Of a stretch of DNA of 64,000 bases, positions 49,701-62,165 are shown in pieces. Location: assembly GCA_005406025.1 (NCBI GenBank), contig BGZK01000714.1:1-64000 (forward strand). The letters run 5' to 3'. Below the pieces are notes generated by a model that searched no databases, was not told the origin of the DNA, and saw only the letters and a list, made by a program, of their open reading frames with translations. The position numbers and the translations under genes are program-made. This DNA comes from Eumeta japonica (lineage: Eukaryota > Arthropoda > Insecta > Lepidoptera > Psychidae). The stretch's first letter is position 1. Every line of letters begins with the position of its first letter.

Positions 49701-52700
49701 AGTATCATATAATGTAGTTAATTTTGAAATAACAAATATTATTAGGAGTACAAATAAGTTTCCGTCGTTTTTTGTCAATAAAATAATATTTATTGACAAA
49801 GATTGTAATTTAATTTTAATCTAAGTATTGTCCATCACTAGCAACCACTTTTTTATATCTTTCAGGCAGCGTTTGGATTTCAAGTCTGAAGAACTCTTTA
49901 CTTTTGAGGCTATCCACGAATTAACCCAATTTTTGGTATCTTTATATGATGTGAACTGCTGCTCTGACAGCATTTGTCATTGACGGGAACAGATGATAGT
50001 CGATCGGCGCAATGTCTGGTGAAATACGGCGGGTAGGGTAGTACTTCCCAATCAAGTGCTTTCAAATAGTTTTTCATCGGAACCGCTACATGCGGACAAG
50101 CATTATCATGTAGAAGAATAATTTTGTCGTGTCTGGAGTAGTATTGAAGGCGTTTTCCTTTAGAGCTTTGTTCAATCTCATCAAATGTGTTCGGTATCGA
50201 GTTCCAGTGATTATTTCTCTTGGATTGAGCAACTCATAATACACCATACCCAGCTGATCCCACCAAATAAACAGCAGGAGTTTTTTTTTATGAATATTCG
50301 GTTTTGCTGTGGATGTTGCCGCGTGGCCAGGTGGTCCCCATGATTTTCTTCTTTTTGGATTATCATAATATATCCACTTTTCATCACCAGTGACAATTCG
50401 ATGTAAAAAACTTTTTCTCGTACCTAGCTAGCAGCATTTCACTCATGCATAATCGGCGTTCAACATCTCTCGGCTTTAATTGTATGGAACCCCAATTACC
50501 TTGCTTATGAATCATTTCCAACGATTTTAAACGATTCGAGACTGCTTGCTGAATGACTTCTAAAATAAGTGCAAGTTCCTTTTGTGTTTGAGACGAATCT
50601 TCCTCCAATAATTCCTTCAATTCTGCATCCTCATAAATTTTTGGCCATCCACTGCGATCTTTGTCTTCTACGTCAAAATCGCCGTTTTCAAACTTTTGAA
50701 ACCACTCACGAGATGTTCTCTCACTCAAGGCTGCCTCATTATATGCTTCTACAAGCAATCGATGTGCCTCAGTTTGCAGATTTTTTTAAATTAAAGAAGT
50801 AAATAAAAAGTTCCCACAAATGACGTCTATTTGGCTCAAATTTAGACATTTTTGGATAAAATACAATACATGATGCTAATATAAAATTAATAATATGATA
50901 GAGTTATGTTGTTCTTGAATGTGCATCCTAATTTTCAAGCTGGTTACCATCTGCAAATTCTAACGTAAGCCTTGTGGCATGCCATCTCTCTCAAAACGAC
51001 GGAAACTTATTTGTACTCCTAATATATATTATTCCCAAATCTAAAATTCAAAACAAGCAATTTATAGATTTTTAAAATAAATATTTCATTATTATATACT
51101 CACCTGATCCCCTACTATTACTTGGGTGGGTTCATCTTCATTGATTGACCTTCTAGTATGTCGACTTGGCTATTAAAATTAAAAATAAATATTATAAATC
51201 AAATCCAATGTCTATGAATCAAATGTCATTTTCTTCATCGATGAAAATCAATTGTCAAAAAAGAACTGTAATAAGTTGCATAATTACAATACAAGTTACA
51301 GTTTAAGTTAATTTTAATGCAAAAATGTTGCATTTAATCAATGAAAATTATGATGATAATTGTTAAGTTTTAATATTACTTATTAATGTAGAATCAAGGA
51401 AATAGTTATTTTTATACTATCAGAAGTAGTATTTTTTGGTCATTATACAATGATAAGTACAGTAAAATATTTCTTCCAAAGATTGCATTTATACAGTGAA
51501 ATCTTCATTAAGTAAATATTAAGTTTCAGTTAATTAAATTTTCATTCTAAACAACAAATGAAAACACAGCCCCATTAGATAACCATGTAAGGTTCAATTA
51601 TATCTTAACTAATTTACACTACACAAAAAAAAAACCTTGCGCAAAATCCGTGTTAATATGGAAATGTGGTGATTTTCTCTTATATAGTGGATAATAAAAA
51701 AAGCAAAAACGACGTCAATTTTGTTGACAGTCATTTCACATTTCGTTAGAAAATCACATATTATTCTTTGTATTTCCTTAATCAACCGTTAAAATACCGC
51801 TATATTTTATTCCGAACATTGTGTATTTGTTGTTTCGACATCAATCATACAATATTTTTAGCGGTCGTCGTTTACGCCGCCGGAGCGCTTTATTATTTGA
51901 TCACGACGTTGTAATGCCGCCATTTTGTCTTGTAATAAATATTTGTGGAAATTGCGGCGATTGATCACAAAATGCAGTGGTTTTTCGAGTGGTAAATCAA
52001 CAAGTAACCGGGTCTTCCGGAATCGCATGAACAAAATATATCATATGAAAAAATAATGTATGGTATGCTATGTTATATGATACCACTACGGATGATCGCA
52101 GGACACTTTGTACATCCTGAAAACAGCACTGATTTAAAATAAGCGTAAAGAATTTGTGAAAATATGCTGGACCCTAAGTGAAATGAGCTTAGCTTGCGTC
52201 ATTATGCACATCTGATGGCAAGAAGCAAAAGTTATTTTTTAAGATATGGCCTAAACTTTTGCACGCGCATCGCGCATCTCCAACATAGTATGAAAGTATA
52301 TCTAACATAAGAACAAAATTTTAGATAGAAATCAGGAGTAATGAATAATCCTCGAGGGATAATTAATTATTTGATAAATATATCATTTATACATTATATA
52401 TCTCTACACATAAATTATACTCTCTCTTGGACAGAGATAAAATGGAACCTAATCTTATTTTTACAAGCTTTTATATACTAACAGAATTTCTTTCTTCTAT
52501 AACTATGCCTACGCATCTAGGGTCCGCAGGCAGCAGCAAGAAAACCAAGAAACCTACAGCGCCCATCACCAAGCCAGGGTAGGCAAACGACAGTGCCCAG
52601 TTGCTCTCCACGAACTCAGCGGCTAGTAATGTACCTGATAAAAAAAAATTATTGACAAAACAGACTCAAGTTACTAAATAATTTATATTATAAAAACTCA

Positions 52701-55700
52701 AAAACCAATCTAAAACATATGATTATTAGAAAGGTTCCTATTCAATGTTTTAATTTATATTAAAAACAAAAAAAAAACTGGGTTCAAATCAGGTATCAAA
52801 AAAGCAGTTTCCAGGATATATAGAAAATTTTAGTGATGAAATTTAATATGTATTTTACAAAGTCTCATAAATTGATTCTTTCACTATACATATTATGTTA
52901 AATACTAAACATAAAACTTCAATGCAGCATGGTATTAAACCTCCCTTATGGCTATGAATCCATAGACATGCCCAAACATATAGAGCTATAAAATGTGTAG
53001 AGAATGATATTTAAATTGATACACCTCTGTTCTACATGAACTATCAAGCAGAAGTTGAGTGCAATATTTTTTTTAACTTTACCTACCTTAATAATGTACC
53101 TTTCTACAACTTACCAAGTATATTTCCTAGAGAAGTGTGCGAATTCCATATTCCAAAGATGAGACCCTTTTTAGCATTTCCGAACCATTTTCCAACTATG
53201 GCTACTGTCCCAGGCCAGCCGGTGGTTTGAGCGATTCCAGCGCCCGCCTGCGGCACAAAATTAAATCACTAGTAAATTACATTATTAGCATTAATTGACC
53301 ATTATCCAAGAAAACATACCTAAAATTATAGATGAAAACAATATAAAATTAAATTCAAGAGGAAAAATGTTATGGGATTTCAATTAAGTAATGTGGTTTG
53401 AGATGAAATTATTTCAAAAATTATAAATCTTAATACCTTTAATGTAGTTCTCGTCATCAAGCTAAAAGTCTTTTGAAGTGCAATGGAAAACGCTATGATC
53501 GAGGTTTCTGTGGTATGAGCACCAGAATGAGGAGGTCCTCAGAAGGACCAGATTGGATAGTTCCAAATTATTTCTTTATATTAAAACAATATCTATGAAG
53601 AAGGGTTAATATATTTTTGAAATATCACAATATGATTGGTCGAGCGACAAACCTGTACAAGAAGGTAATATGATAGGTTATGTATATCCAGCGTCTTAGC
53701 GAGCCCAAACAAATAACAGAATATCCCAGAGAGCAGCATGCCGATACTAAGGAAGTATCTCAGGTCCACACGTTCTGCTACCATTCCTGTAAAAGTTAGT
53801 TGGTGAAGGTGAGCATATTTATGAACTATGACATGTAATTAATAAAAAATAAATTTGTATGATAGTTTTTTATAAACAGACTAATTGAGTATTAGTAAAT
53901 GATAATTAATATGAAATACGAACACCATGTATTTGAATGCAATAGGGAATTAATTTCACTTTATGTAATGTGGCTACATATGTAAAGCTATTATAATATT
54001 CATAGAATTTTGTTCAACATTTTTTCATTCACCTGGTGAATACAACTTGCAATGAATTAAAATTCCAAAATATGGATATTTTTGAAATAAACAATTGAAC
54101 TTATTGTTAATTCAAATATTATTGAACAGTAGAAACAACATGTTTTTATTGTCTCAATCTTGACTGTACATTATACTTTTTTTAATATATAACATCACAA
54201 TAAATAGATATGATTATATATCCTTTTCTAAAAAAGCATAATCTCCCTTTTTTTTTGACAGATTATAGCTAAATATTAAAAACATTACACAATAATGATT
54301 CATTCAAGAACTTTGCTATGTTGAATACACCGTTGAATGTGATGTGGCCTTAGGACATGTTCAATGCATATACTCTATGATAACTAAGGTTTAGTCAGTT
54401 ATAAATTAGGAATGTGATTCATTAGTAAATTAAGTTCCCATTTATAAATGTATGCCACTCACCAATGGTAAATGTCATCACTTAAATAAAATCTTATCTG
54501 GCAACATAATTTAGTGATGAAATTCAAATCAATACAATTTTTTTGAACATTCTGTTTAAGTCATTTTCCCTTTACTTAAATTGTAATTTGTCTCCCTTAC
54601 ACCATAAGCAACTGACGGACGAGAGGCGAGCGGGATATGCGGGGGAGACGGCTCACTTGCTTGCTGTCTGTCATAGAAAGTGTATTGCTCACGCTCGGAT
54701 GAATGAAGTAAAAGAAAACGCGGGCCGGTGTGGATCAATATAATTTATGTATAAAATATAATTGCAGGAGTGGAAACACGAGAAACATTACTGTGATCTT
54801 ACCACTAGATAACCATTACCAACAATTGCGGCTCGAGCGCCTGGACATTTGGGACGAAGCGTCGGCGATAGGTAAATCCCGAACTGACATACCTCAAGTT
54901 ATCCAGACGCGTACATATCCATTAGCGTTTTGGAACACGCATTTTTGTTTATCGAATGCCATTTATAATTAAAATTGGAAAACGTTTTTATTTCTAGGTT
55001 ACGAAAAAACATTTGAAATATGACATAACATTTTAAAATTTAAAGTATTTAAAACTTTTAGCACATTTTTTATTTAATTACCAGTTGTGTGTAAATAAAG
55101 TTACCCTCAAAAAAATTAACAAAGAATTCGAGCGTAGCCCTTTTCAAACCGAATCATACATAATCACAATCAAATATAAATCTATTACAAAATGAAACAA
55201 ACCTTTAAGAAATCAAACTGGTTATGTCTTTGGATATTTATCCTCTAAATATTCAGAAATTGTAATACATCTTTTACAAAATTCTTCAATCAATAAAATT
55301 TTTCAATTTGAATAAGAACAATCTTAATAAGGTTAACATTGTATCGATGTTTTAATATTCTCATATAAAAAAAAAACTAAAAAAGTGTTGTTTTAAGTTT
55401 TTAGTTTAATAACCTCACAATTATTGGCAGAAAAATGTCTTTTTATAAAAAAATGGACATAAGCGAAATGTTTATCACTATACATGTTGCGTGCGCATAC
55501 CGACAGTTACAAGGTTGCTAGGACAAAGATGCTGCACTTGGCATGCATTTCACACCTCTGTCAAGGCTAACTTACACATACCATCAGCCATTATTAGGGG
55601 TGTGCTGAATTCATTTCTAAAAATATTTCCAATGTTATATTTCTCGGAAACAATTAAGTCGATAGCTATAGTTTTTTTCATAAAGTTAGTCTAAAAAAAG

Positions 55701-58700
55701 AGGAGATTATGCCGATTTGCAAAAGATAAAAATTGCATCTATTTGTTTTATATACACACATGCATGCGTGCAATTTTTAACGCATAATTCATAACAATAA
55801 TGTTTTCCTACCACTCCTAAAGAAATTTCAATTCAACAACAAAATGTAATTATTTTCCAAATAACTTTAAATACAATCCAATTTGTCCATTGATAAGATA
55901 GAGTAGTATTAAACAGTAATAGTCATAAAATACACAAACTGTTTTGCAAGAAAGTGGAAGTTTATTTCTTTGTTTTCAATTTTATATTAATTATTTAATA
56001 ATAAGGTATTACTGTGTGTGAAGTTGATTTTAATTAATATTTAATATATATTGCTTTTGCCTTTCTTCGTAAAAAAATGCATACCTACCAGATATGAACA
56101 TGGCTCCTGCATATGAGAACAGGAACGCAGAGTCCAAGGTTCCTAATAGTGTATTGGCATCTGTCGTATCTGTAAATCAACCCATGCCAGTAATTTAGAA
56201 AAAAAAAAACGGAGTATGAGTATGTTTAATTTCATATACATAACATATTATGTTTTATGTACATAGCAATTCTCAAGAAACAGGTACTCAATTTGACATA
56301 ATTATAGCGCAGCAAATGAAATTTTATTAAACTCATAAGTGCAAAATGTTGTAAATTATATATGAAATCTAAACACAAGAGGTGAAGTGTCTCAATAAAT
56401 TTTATACAATTTTTGTATATAATATACATTATATTATAAGCAAGCATTAAATGCGCCCACTTATAATGCAAGAGGCGACACATGTTCGAAATGAATGTTT
56501 ACCCCACTTATGTGCAGAGGAAGAACATACAAAATATTATTAATCTATGCAATGACGAAAAGAATTATGTAAAACAGAAAGAAATTAATGTTCTGGATCA
56601 TAAGATGTTTATACGCTCTCATTGCAGTAAAAATAAATTTACTATTGGTTCAGAAATACAAGAAAATACCAACCAAAAACTCCTGCTAATATATTTTTAG
56701 AACAAAGTTCTTTAATGTGGCTTGCTTTATGTGTTCTTTGGTTGAAATTGTTACGAAAATTGCAAAAACATTATGCCCCATCCATTCAACTTTCAACGAG
56801 TCTCTCTATCTCTCTCTTTGTGGCTTTAAGTTCATTTTTAACGTTTTGGTAAAAATATCTATCTATTAACATGTTACAGGAATTTGTAATCACTAGTAAT
56901 GTCATTCACATAATCTCTTTGAGACTATATACAAATTTTCACTACTTATATGTGTATACACAAAGTGACATCTTTTATCAATTTCAAAAATGAAATAAAA
57001 GTACAGGATGAGGAATTTAACAAAGTCTTTACTAAAGAAAACAGATGGCGCTATCTGGTGCTTTGTTTATGTAATATTTGTTTATATAATTTTCTTATTT
57101 GGTCCTTAGCACTGGATAAATGATAGAAAATAAAAAATATAATTTACAGATTAAACAAACACATACGCTCAAATACATACACGCAACACTCAAATGAACA
57201 CACGCACAAGTACGCATGCACGCACGCACGTACGCAGACAGACTCGCTTGGAGGGAACATATCGCTTTATCGTTACACGATAGAAATATAAAATATAAAC
57301 AATATATATCTTCATATCAAATTACATTCGTAGTTGAAGAAAATGCATAAGGGACTTGACTTCATTCTCGTCAAGGTTTCCGAACCAGATATTTAGTTTC
57401 TCATAATTCAAATATTCATTAACACAACAAAAGCTGTTATCATGAAATAAACTTTTAATACGTTTTTTAAATGATTATTATTTTATTTTATTATTCCTTT
57501 AGGAATAGTATTTGAAAATTTATTATTTTTTGTGGACAAGTCAAATACATTTTCCATAGAATTAAAAATCATTGACAATCTGATCTTCAGAATTGTGAGT
57601 ATATTTACCCTCTTCTATTGCATACTGTAGGTATCGCCCATCATATACAAAGCTTTAATACTTTTGCACACATATAAATTTACAGACCGCAAGAGTACTG
57701 TTCTATTTAAAATCTCTTTTATTTTTTGATTAATTTACATTTTTACTTTGTGAATGACTGGAATCGCTGTTTTTTTGTGAGACAATTACTGTTTGTCGGT
57801 CGTTTTCTTCAATACAAAGTACTATATGACGATATTCTAGAAAAATAACTAAAGTAAACTAATCTAATCATTGTAAAAGAACATGGAAGTCAGAAAATAT
57901 ACATTAGTCTCTAAGAGGTGTAAAATTCCAAATACAATTGCATCTCAATGTGGACTAGGGACTAATAAGTTTTGAACATGAACAGAGAATCTTTATAAAG
58001 AGTAGTAAGATGTACTCACTGAAAGGTGGCCAGTCACACCAGTAGTCATTAGTAGGCGGTGTGGTGGGCGTGACGGCTTCGCTCGTGCCTGGAGTAGGGG
58101 GAAAAGCGCTGCAGTTCCGATGCAATTGGCCCTTCACCACCGAAATGGGCTTTCGGGTTAGATGATATGTCATATAGGTTAGGTAGGTCAGGAAAAGCAC
58201 CAATGCTTGGTAACTGTAAGAGAAACCTGGTGTATTTATTAACAATTTACCACAATGTGTTTGACACAATTCTTTTATATTCTACGATGATATCTACATA
58301 CATATATATATATATATATGATTATATTGATGACTAATGAGTGTATGGAATATGAAAAAAATATACTGAATTTATCATATCATATACAATACGATTATCG
58401 TTATGAATATTTTTTAGGGTTCCGAGTCAAAATGGCAAAAACGCCATGTACTTAAAATTGTTACTTTCTGATTAAAATTATATATGAAAATATTATATTC
58501 GGAAGCATCACATATCAATGTGTTTGAAAAAAAATTCGGTTGAACAGTAGATTTTCTAAACTTGTTGATAAGTTTGCAATGACTTGATCAATATGTTTGT
58601 AAATTTTTAAAGGAAATATACCTACGATTGCTAAAGTCATGCAGCCTTTTATTGCTAATTTAGATAAGTCTGCTATCAAAAGATCTTTCCCAATAGCCTA

Positions 58701-61700
58701 TAGACAAAACTATCACAATATAACTAGTATTATAGATTGTTTAGAAATTGAAATTTAAAAACTCAGCAATGTATTGAGTCTAACTTGGTCTGAATATAAA
58801 AAGGCTAACACAATAAAATACCTTATTTCCTATACATCAAATGGACTCAATAATTATATATCACAGGGTTATGGGGGCAGAATTAGTGATGTATGTTTAG
58901 TCGAAGATTGTGATTTTTCAAACTCATTATCGAGTAGTTCACAAGTAATGGCCGATAGGGACTTCAAACATACTGAACCTTAACTACTTAGGGTGGGGTG
59001 CCAACTTATACGACCACCCAGTGTTGCATCAGGTAGTCAATTATTAAAAGAAAAAGTTAAAGGAAACAAAAAAAATTGCAAGTCTTCGAATTCACATTGA
59101 AAGAACGATCAGACATATGAGAGAATTTTCAATGTTAAAGCTCCATGCTTGTATAATTACCCATTAGAAACACTGGATGATGTCATAGCTATAGCTTGTG
59201 GCCTTAACAATTTACAAAATTCATTAATGAACAAATGAATTGGCATGTTTTTTGTTTATAAATAGAAAAAAACTGTTAAAAATTTCTGTCTTTTATTTTA
59301 TTATTGACATGTATAACAAAGGATAAATATAGATCTCCCAGAATATTACTAATGAATCTATTAAAGGATGAACATATGCTTCACCATATTGAACACCAAT
59401 TATGATAAATTTTTATTATTTTGAAAGTTGCTATCTACAACACAAAAGTAACTTTTTTTTGTGGGATATAAAAAAAGTTAATTTTGTGTTGCAGAAGCAC
59501 GGAGTGTACGGTTTAATATGACTTAAGTTAGCAAACTGCTTGGTCAACTCGCTCGGTCAGGTTCAAACTCAGTACCTTCTGATCTTGAAGCCTTCAGCTA
59601 CTACCGTTTAGAATTACAGAACTATGCCATGCGACAAAAGTTCAGGGCTAAAAGTAATTTTTATGAAATTGTAGTACCATATAAAATAGATAGCATAATA
59701 CGACTTATAAAAATTTATAAACAGATTTCCAAACAATTATTTACAGTTTTCTATAAACTTTTGAGCCTAATTTTTAATAAATTTATATGTGATATTCCAT
59801 GGGTACTAAAATGAAAATAATACAGGATTGAGTGTCCTTTTATATCTCACAATTTAAATTGTTGATGTTTTGAACTTAAAATGTTAAGTATTTTGCTATT
59901 GTCAACATTTATATATTTATTGCTGACTTTTATTTACAGACTATTGTCCACTCTTGCAATCCATTTATGCATATTTTATAAAACAGAAAATTTGTACAAA
60001 ATTTTGGAATAATCGACAAACAAATTTAAGCAACCTGTACTTTTTTTTATTTAAATCGTCTCATTAGCATGTGTTTACAAGTAACTCCGATCTCTGCCTG
60101 CCCTACCGATTAACAGATGTGAGATGACACATTCAATTATTATAAACAAATTATTATTATAGGGATTAATCAGATATTGCTAATTTGATTGCACATAAAT
60201 ATCTGCTATTGTCTATTGAGTATGCTCCAATTCATAGTGATGACAATTCTGGGTAGTAAAACTAATTGCTACCACAGCATATGGTTTATTGCCTCATATG
60301 TACATTAGTTTAGATAACAAAATAAATGATAACACGCACACACAGCATGAATAGCGCCGAGATAACTCCAGACTTACATGTTTGTTAAAAACAAGAGAGT
60401 TATTAATTACATAATAATTATGTTTATTTAACTGGTTATTATCCTAAGTAATATAAACAAGTTAATCTTACCCTTTGTTTTTGAAGCATGCGTAACTTGT
60501 GTGATAGGAACGTTTTTAATACATAAAAACATGATTGATAACTTGGCGAGGAGTCTTATAATTACAGTTATATGTTGTATTCAAAAATTAAAATCTAAAT
60601 CCTTAAATAAAACTATCCGGGTTGGATGCAATGAAAACTTATATCGGTATATAATATCCTTATTTTGCTATATTTTATTTATAGTATTTTAAAGAACAAA
60701 TGGGTATAATCGTGACCAGAGAGCAATTTGTCTCTGCTGCCTTGGACAGTCACAACCCCAGAGGAATCACAAGCATGTTACCAACTTTCTAGGGAAGAAC
60801 AGGATGTGTAATGGAAAGGGATTGATCCAATAGAACTCTCACTCATTTGATGAAATGTAACAACAGATGCTTTTACTTCATGTGTCTTTTATAAGAGTGT
60901 GGTATCTCACTGGACGAGCCATCCCATTTTTATGCTGCATGCTCAGCATGGTTCTTCGAATTTAGAAATCATCATATTACTAGAGTGTGATAGAAGTTCT
61001 ACCATGTTATATATAGGAACAAATAAACAATTTCTTAAATGCAGTGTGTACATTAAATTAAAAGTAAATAGAGAAAATTTTACCTTTAAATTATACAATT
61101 TCAGTAGTTACATTTTTTTGAAACATTAATTTTATTTTGCAGCATAGGCACTGTCCAACTTCATACAATAAGTTGAAGATAATCTTACTTAGTTATTTGA
61201 TAAATTTCATCCCTACCATCTCAAGAATTTATCATAATGTTGGTAAACATTTTATTGAATTAGGAGAACCAGAAGTGAATCATATCAAAAGTAAGTATAA
61301 GTTGAAATCGATGATATAGTTAAAAGATGGGCAAATGCCCATCTTATATGGGCGTCGAGAGGGAGGGTGGAAAAGTGTTCACTTGCACCCCCTTGGTTTT
61401 GTCTTTGATAAGAAAATACAATGAGAAAGATATAGAAATTAAATGTTTAATATAAATATGCATCCTTCTGTAAATAATTGTGCCGTCACCCATACCTCCA
61501 GGTGAAGTATTTTATATATACATATAAAATGTGGATTTTTCAATTCACGTTTAGATTGGGAGAGGGAGTCCTATTTTCCTTTCCTACTTTTTACTTCTCA
61601 CACATACTTTTGGCCTTATTTTTTATCATTGACCCGGAAATCGTGGGCAACTTATTTCCGTTTCCTGCATTAAACTTTCAAGAAACAATAACAAAAAAAA

Positions 61701-61815
61701 AAAAGGAAATGACTCACCATCGTAGCCGGTTAAAGCGAAGTCGAGGACAAAACACCTCAGACAATTTTTGAGAAAACTGGATACCGGCGGGAGCTTCTTT
61801 GTTGATTCCATTCAT
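40202..61815 (-). CDS. SLC37A2: SLC37 family sugar-phosphate/phosphate exchanger, SLC37A2-like, with one-base frameshift in exon 8
   Basis: Thirteen exons join in phase (minus): 61815-61718, 58213-58020, 56169-56089, 53786-53653, 53247-53115, 52634-52513, 51169-51104, 46678-46470, 43681-43533, 42292-42169, 41329-41252, 40906-40795, 40277-40202 (TGA). The product is 524 residues, a normal length for the 12-helix MFS family SLC37, which exchanges glucose 6-phosphate or related phosphates for inorganic phosphate in the ER membrane. Landmarks are TRKPISVVK (52-60), an NCS glycosylation site (66-68), LLG-LD-AFLFSYA-GMF-SG (exon 3), TTGWPGT...GKWFG (177-192), IWNSHTSLGNILG (about 201-213), the charged central loop (exons 7-8), FDVGGVVGAMLAG (exon 9), NAPYALITTAVSAELG (exon 10), and AIIDGTGSVGAALGPMLAG (exons 11-12). 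Exon 8 has an extra G (C5 run 46557-46561 on plus) inside the conserved IPGVVEF motif (314-320); read literally it gives a stop in exon 9. I chose ATG 61815 (-3 A); an in-frame ATG at 61872 with a poorer context would add 19 residues. The symbol is by similarity; SLC37A1 is an alternative. Confidence 0.92.
42598..43092. mobile_element. Pogo/Tc1-type MITE, copy 2, in SLC37 intron 9
   Basis: The element runs from CAGTGGAATCTCAATAACTC to GAGTTATTGAGATTCTCCTG with TA on both sides (42596-42597 and 43093-43094). It matches copy 1 (13368-13865) along its whole length with scattered substitutions and small gaps, in the same orientation relative to the window. Confidence 0.85.
44158..44914 (+). repeat. 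GGGTTCCG dispersed repeat, copy B (forward orientation)
   Basis: Begins TTAGGGTTCCGATCCAAAAT and ends with the palindrome GAGCATGGTCCGACATGCTC (44891-44910), followed by TTG. It is homologous to 21226-20276 in inverse orientation. It lies in SLC37 intron 8. A 98-codon frame inside (44490-44786) is not supported as a gene. Confidence 0.75.
44915..46440. other. Rest of SLC37 intron 8: GC-richer patch with a TATA box
   Basis: From about 44990 to 45560 the base composition rises and many CpG appear. CTATAAAAGC at about 45158 is a good TATA match on the plus strand. Overlapping open frames of 68-117 codons on both strands show no domain. Past 45900 the sequence returns to AT-rich. It could be an LTR or an independent promoter, and I cannot decide. 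Confidence 0.3.
49104..49321. mobile_element. Short fold-back MITE in SLC37 intron 7
   Basis: The outer arms CGACAGGGAGCTGTTCAT (49104-49121) and ATGAACAGCCCCTGTCG (about 49305-49321) are inverted copies with one base difference. A second, inner pair lies at TATGCATAGAGAAGTTTGA (about 49207-49225) and TCAAACTTCTCTC...GATGCATA (about 49274-49296). No coding frame is present. Confidence 0.6.
49742..51022 (-). mobile_element. mariner element, full length (1281 bp), transposase gene broken
   Basis: The terminal inverted repeats start TTAGGAGTACAAATAAGTTT and match perfectly for about 30 bases at both ends. TA flanks both sides (49740-49741 and 51023-51024). On the minus strand the transposase starts near 50850 (MSKFEPNRRHL, then FFNLKKSAN and a stop). 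After a frameshift, an open frame 50758-50384 carries ALSERTSREWFQKF, GDFDVEDKDRSG, QKQGNW-like HKQGNW and KPRDVERR, standard mariner N-terminal landmarks. Another shift destroys the first catalytic Asp context (the GDEKW motif appears out of frame), and later frames are also broken. Intact ends with a dead gene suggest a fairly young insertion. It sits in SLC37 intron 7, close to exon 7. Confidence 0.93.
55430..55740. repeat. Decayed relative of the TIR element (2877-3640, 38405-38766)
   Basis: The right part (about 55660-55740) has CATAAAGTTAGTCTAAAAAA followed by GAGGAGATTATG and TTTGCAAAAGAT. This resembles the inner right end of the two clearer copies (GGCAAAGTT-TTCTAAAAA, GAGATTATGAAT, AAAGATGCATGA). 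The outer tip is lost. The GC-richer left part shows only faint similarity to the cores. Confidence 0.4.
58412..58450 (+). repeat. Short fragment of the GGGTTCCG dispersed repeat
   Basis: TTTTTTAGGGTTCCGAGTC followed by AAAATGGCAAAAACG matches the start of copies A and B, then similarity stops. Confidence 0.6.
58650..59250 (+). pseudogene. Decayed DDE_4-type (PIF/Harbinger/ISL2EU-like) transposase in SLC37 intron 1
   Basis: In one direction, broken frames give SIIDCLEIEI (about 58720), LTWSEYKKANTIKYLISYT (about 58777-58833), GYGGRISD (about 58869-58892), QVMADRDF (about 58943-58966), then RPPSVASGSQLLKEKVK (about 59010-59060) and IASLRIHIERTIRHMREF (about 59076-59130) with a MLKLHACI continuation. 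DDE_4 transposases carry the same order: IIDCTE, TWS-YK-HNT-K, GG-ISD, VMADRGF, RPP...G, and R-H-VER-I-RIK. The catalytic Asp, Asp and Glu contexts are all recognisable. At least three stops or shifts interrupt the reading. The THAP-type N-terminus often present in this group was not found. Confidence 0.75.
59523..59610 (-). repeat. Possible tRNA-like SINE head
   Basis: On the minus strand TAGTAGCTGAAGG (A-box-like, 59603-59591) is followed by GAGTTTGAACCTG (B-box-like, about 59570-59558). The rest of the tRNA fold is not recognisable. Confidence 0.3.
60717..60800 (+). repeat. Fragment of a lepidopteran retroelement-derived repeat
   Basis: CCCCAGAGGAATCACAAGC followed by ATGTTACCAACTTTCTAGGG resembles the frequent lepidopteran repeat motif with GAGGAATCACAGG and GCGTTGCCGGCCTTT. 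It is a short, diverged piece. Confidence 0.35.
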
Positions 61816-62146
61816 TTTCGTGTATTTATCACGGTGTACGAGCCCAACACAATTTACCCAAGGGCACCTCATTCAAAGGACGTGAAAAAGCTGTTCATTG
61901 TAACCAAATGTTTACATTACAAAGAGTCTTTGTTTGAAACAAAATTGATTTCTATATTTTTTTACAAATAAACTCTTCATGAAGCCTGCAGGACAGTCAT
62001 ACAATAACGTGAAAGCATTTGACAACTTTACGTTTTATAAAAACCAGCTCTAATAAACAAAACTTAAATTTAATCGTAAAATATGTTTAAAAATATGTAC
62101 GAAGAATTACACGTCCCACTTTTTAAATATCAAACGTCAAGTACGT

Positions 62147-62165
62147 CATTTGACATTGTCAAATG
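62147..62165. promoter_or_regulatory. Palindromic TTGACA/TGTCAA site, candidate regulatory element
   Basis: Two 9-base arms mirror each other around a single T. The site lies about 330 bases upstream of the SLC37 start and 1.5 kb upstream of the next gene. A regulatory role is inferred from symmetry and position only. Confidence 0.3.

Noticed and set aside
52480..52512. Later donor for SLC37 exon 6 (GGCATA/GTTATA)
   Set aside because: It is also in phase but is a poorer donor; the exon end at 52513 (TGC/GTAGGC) was preferred.
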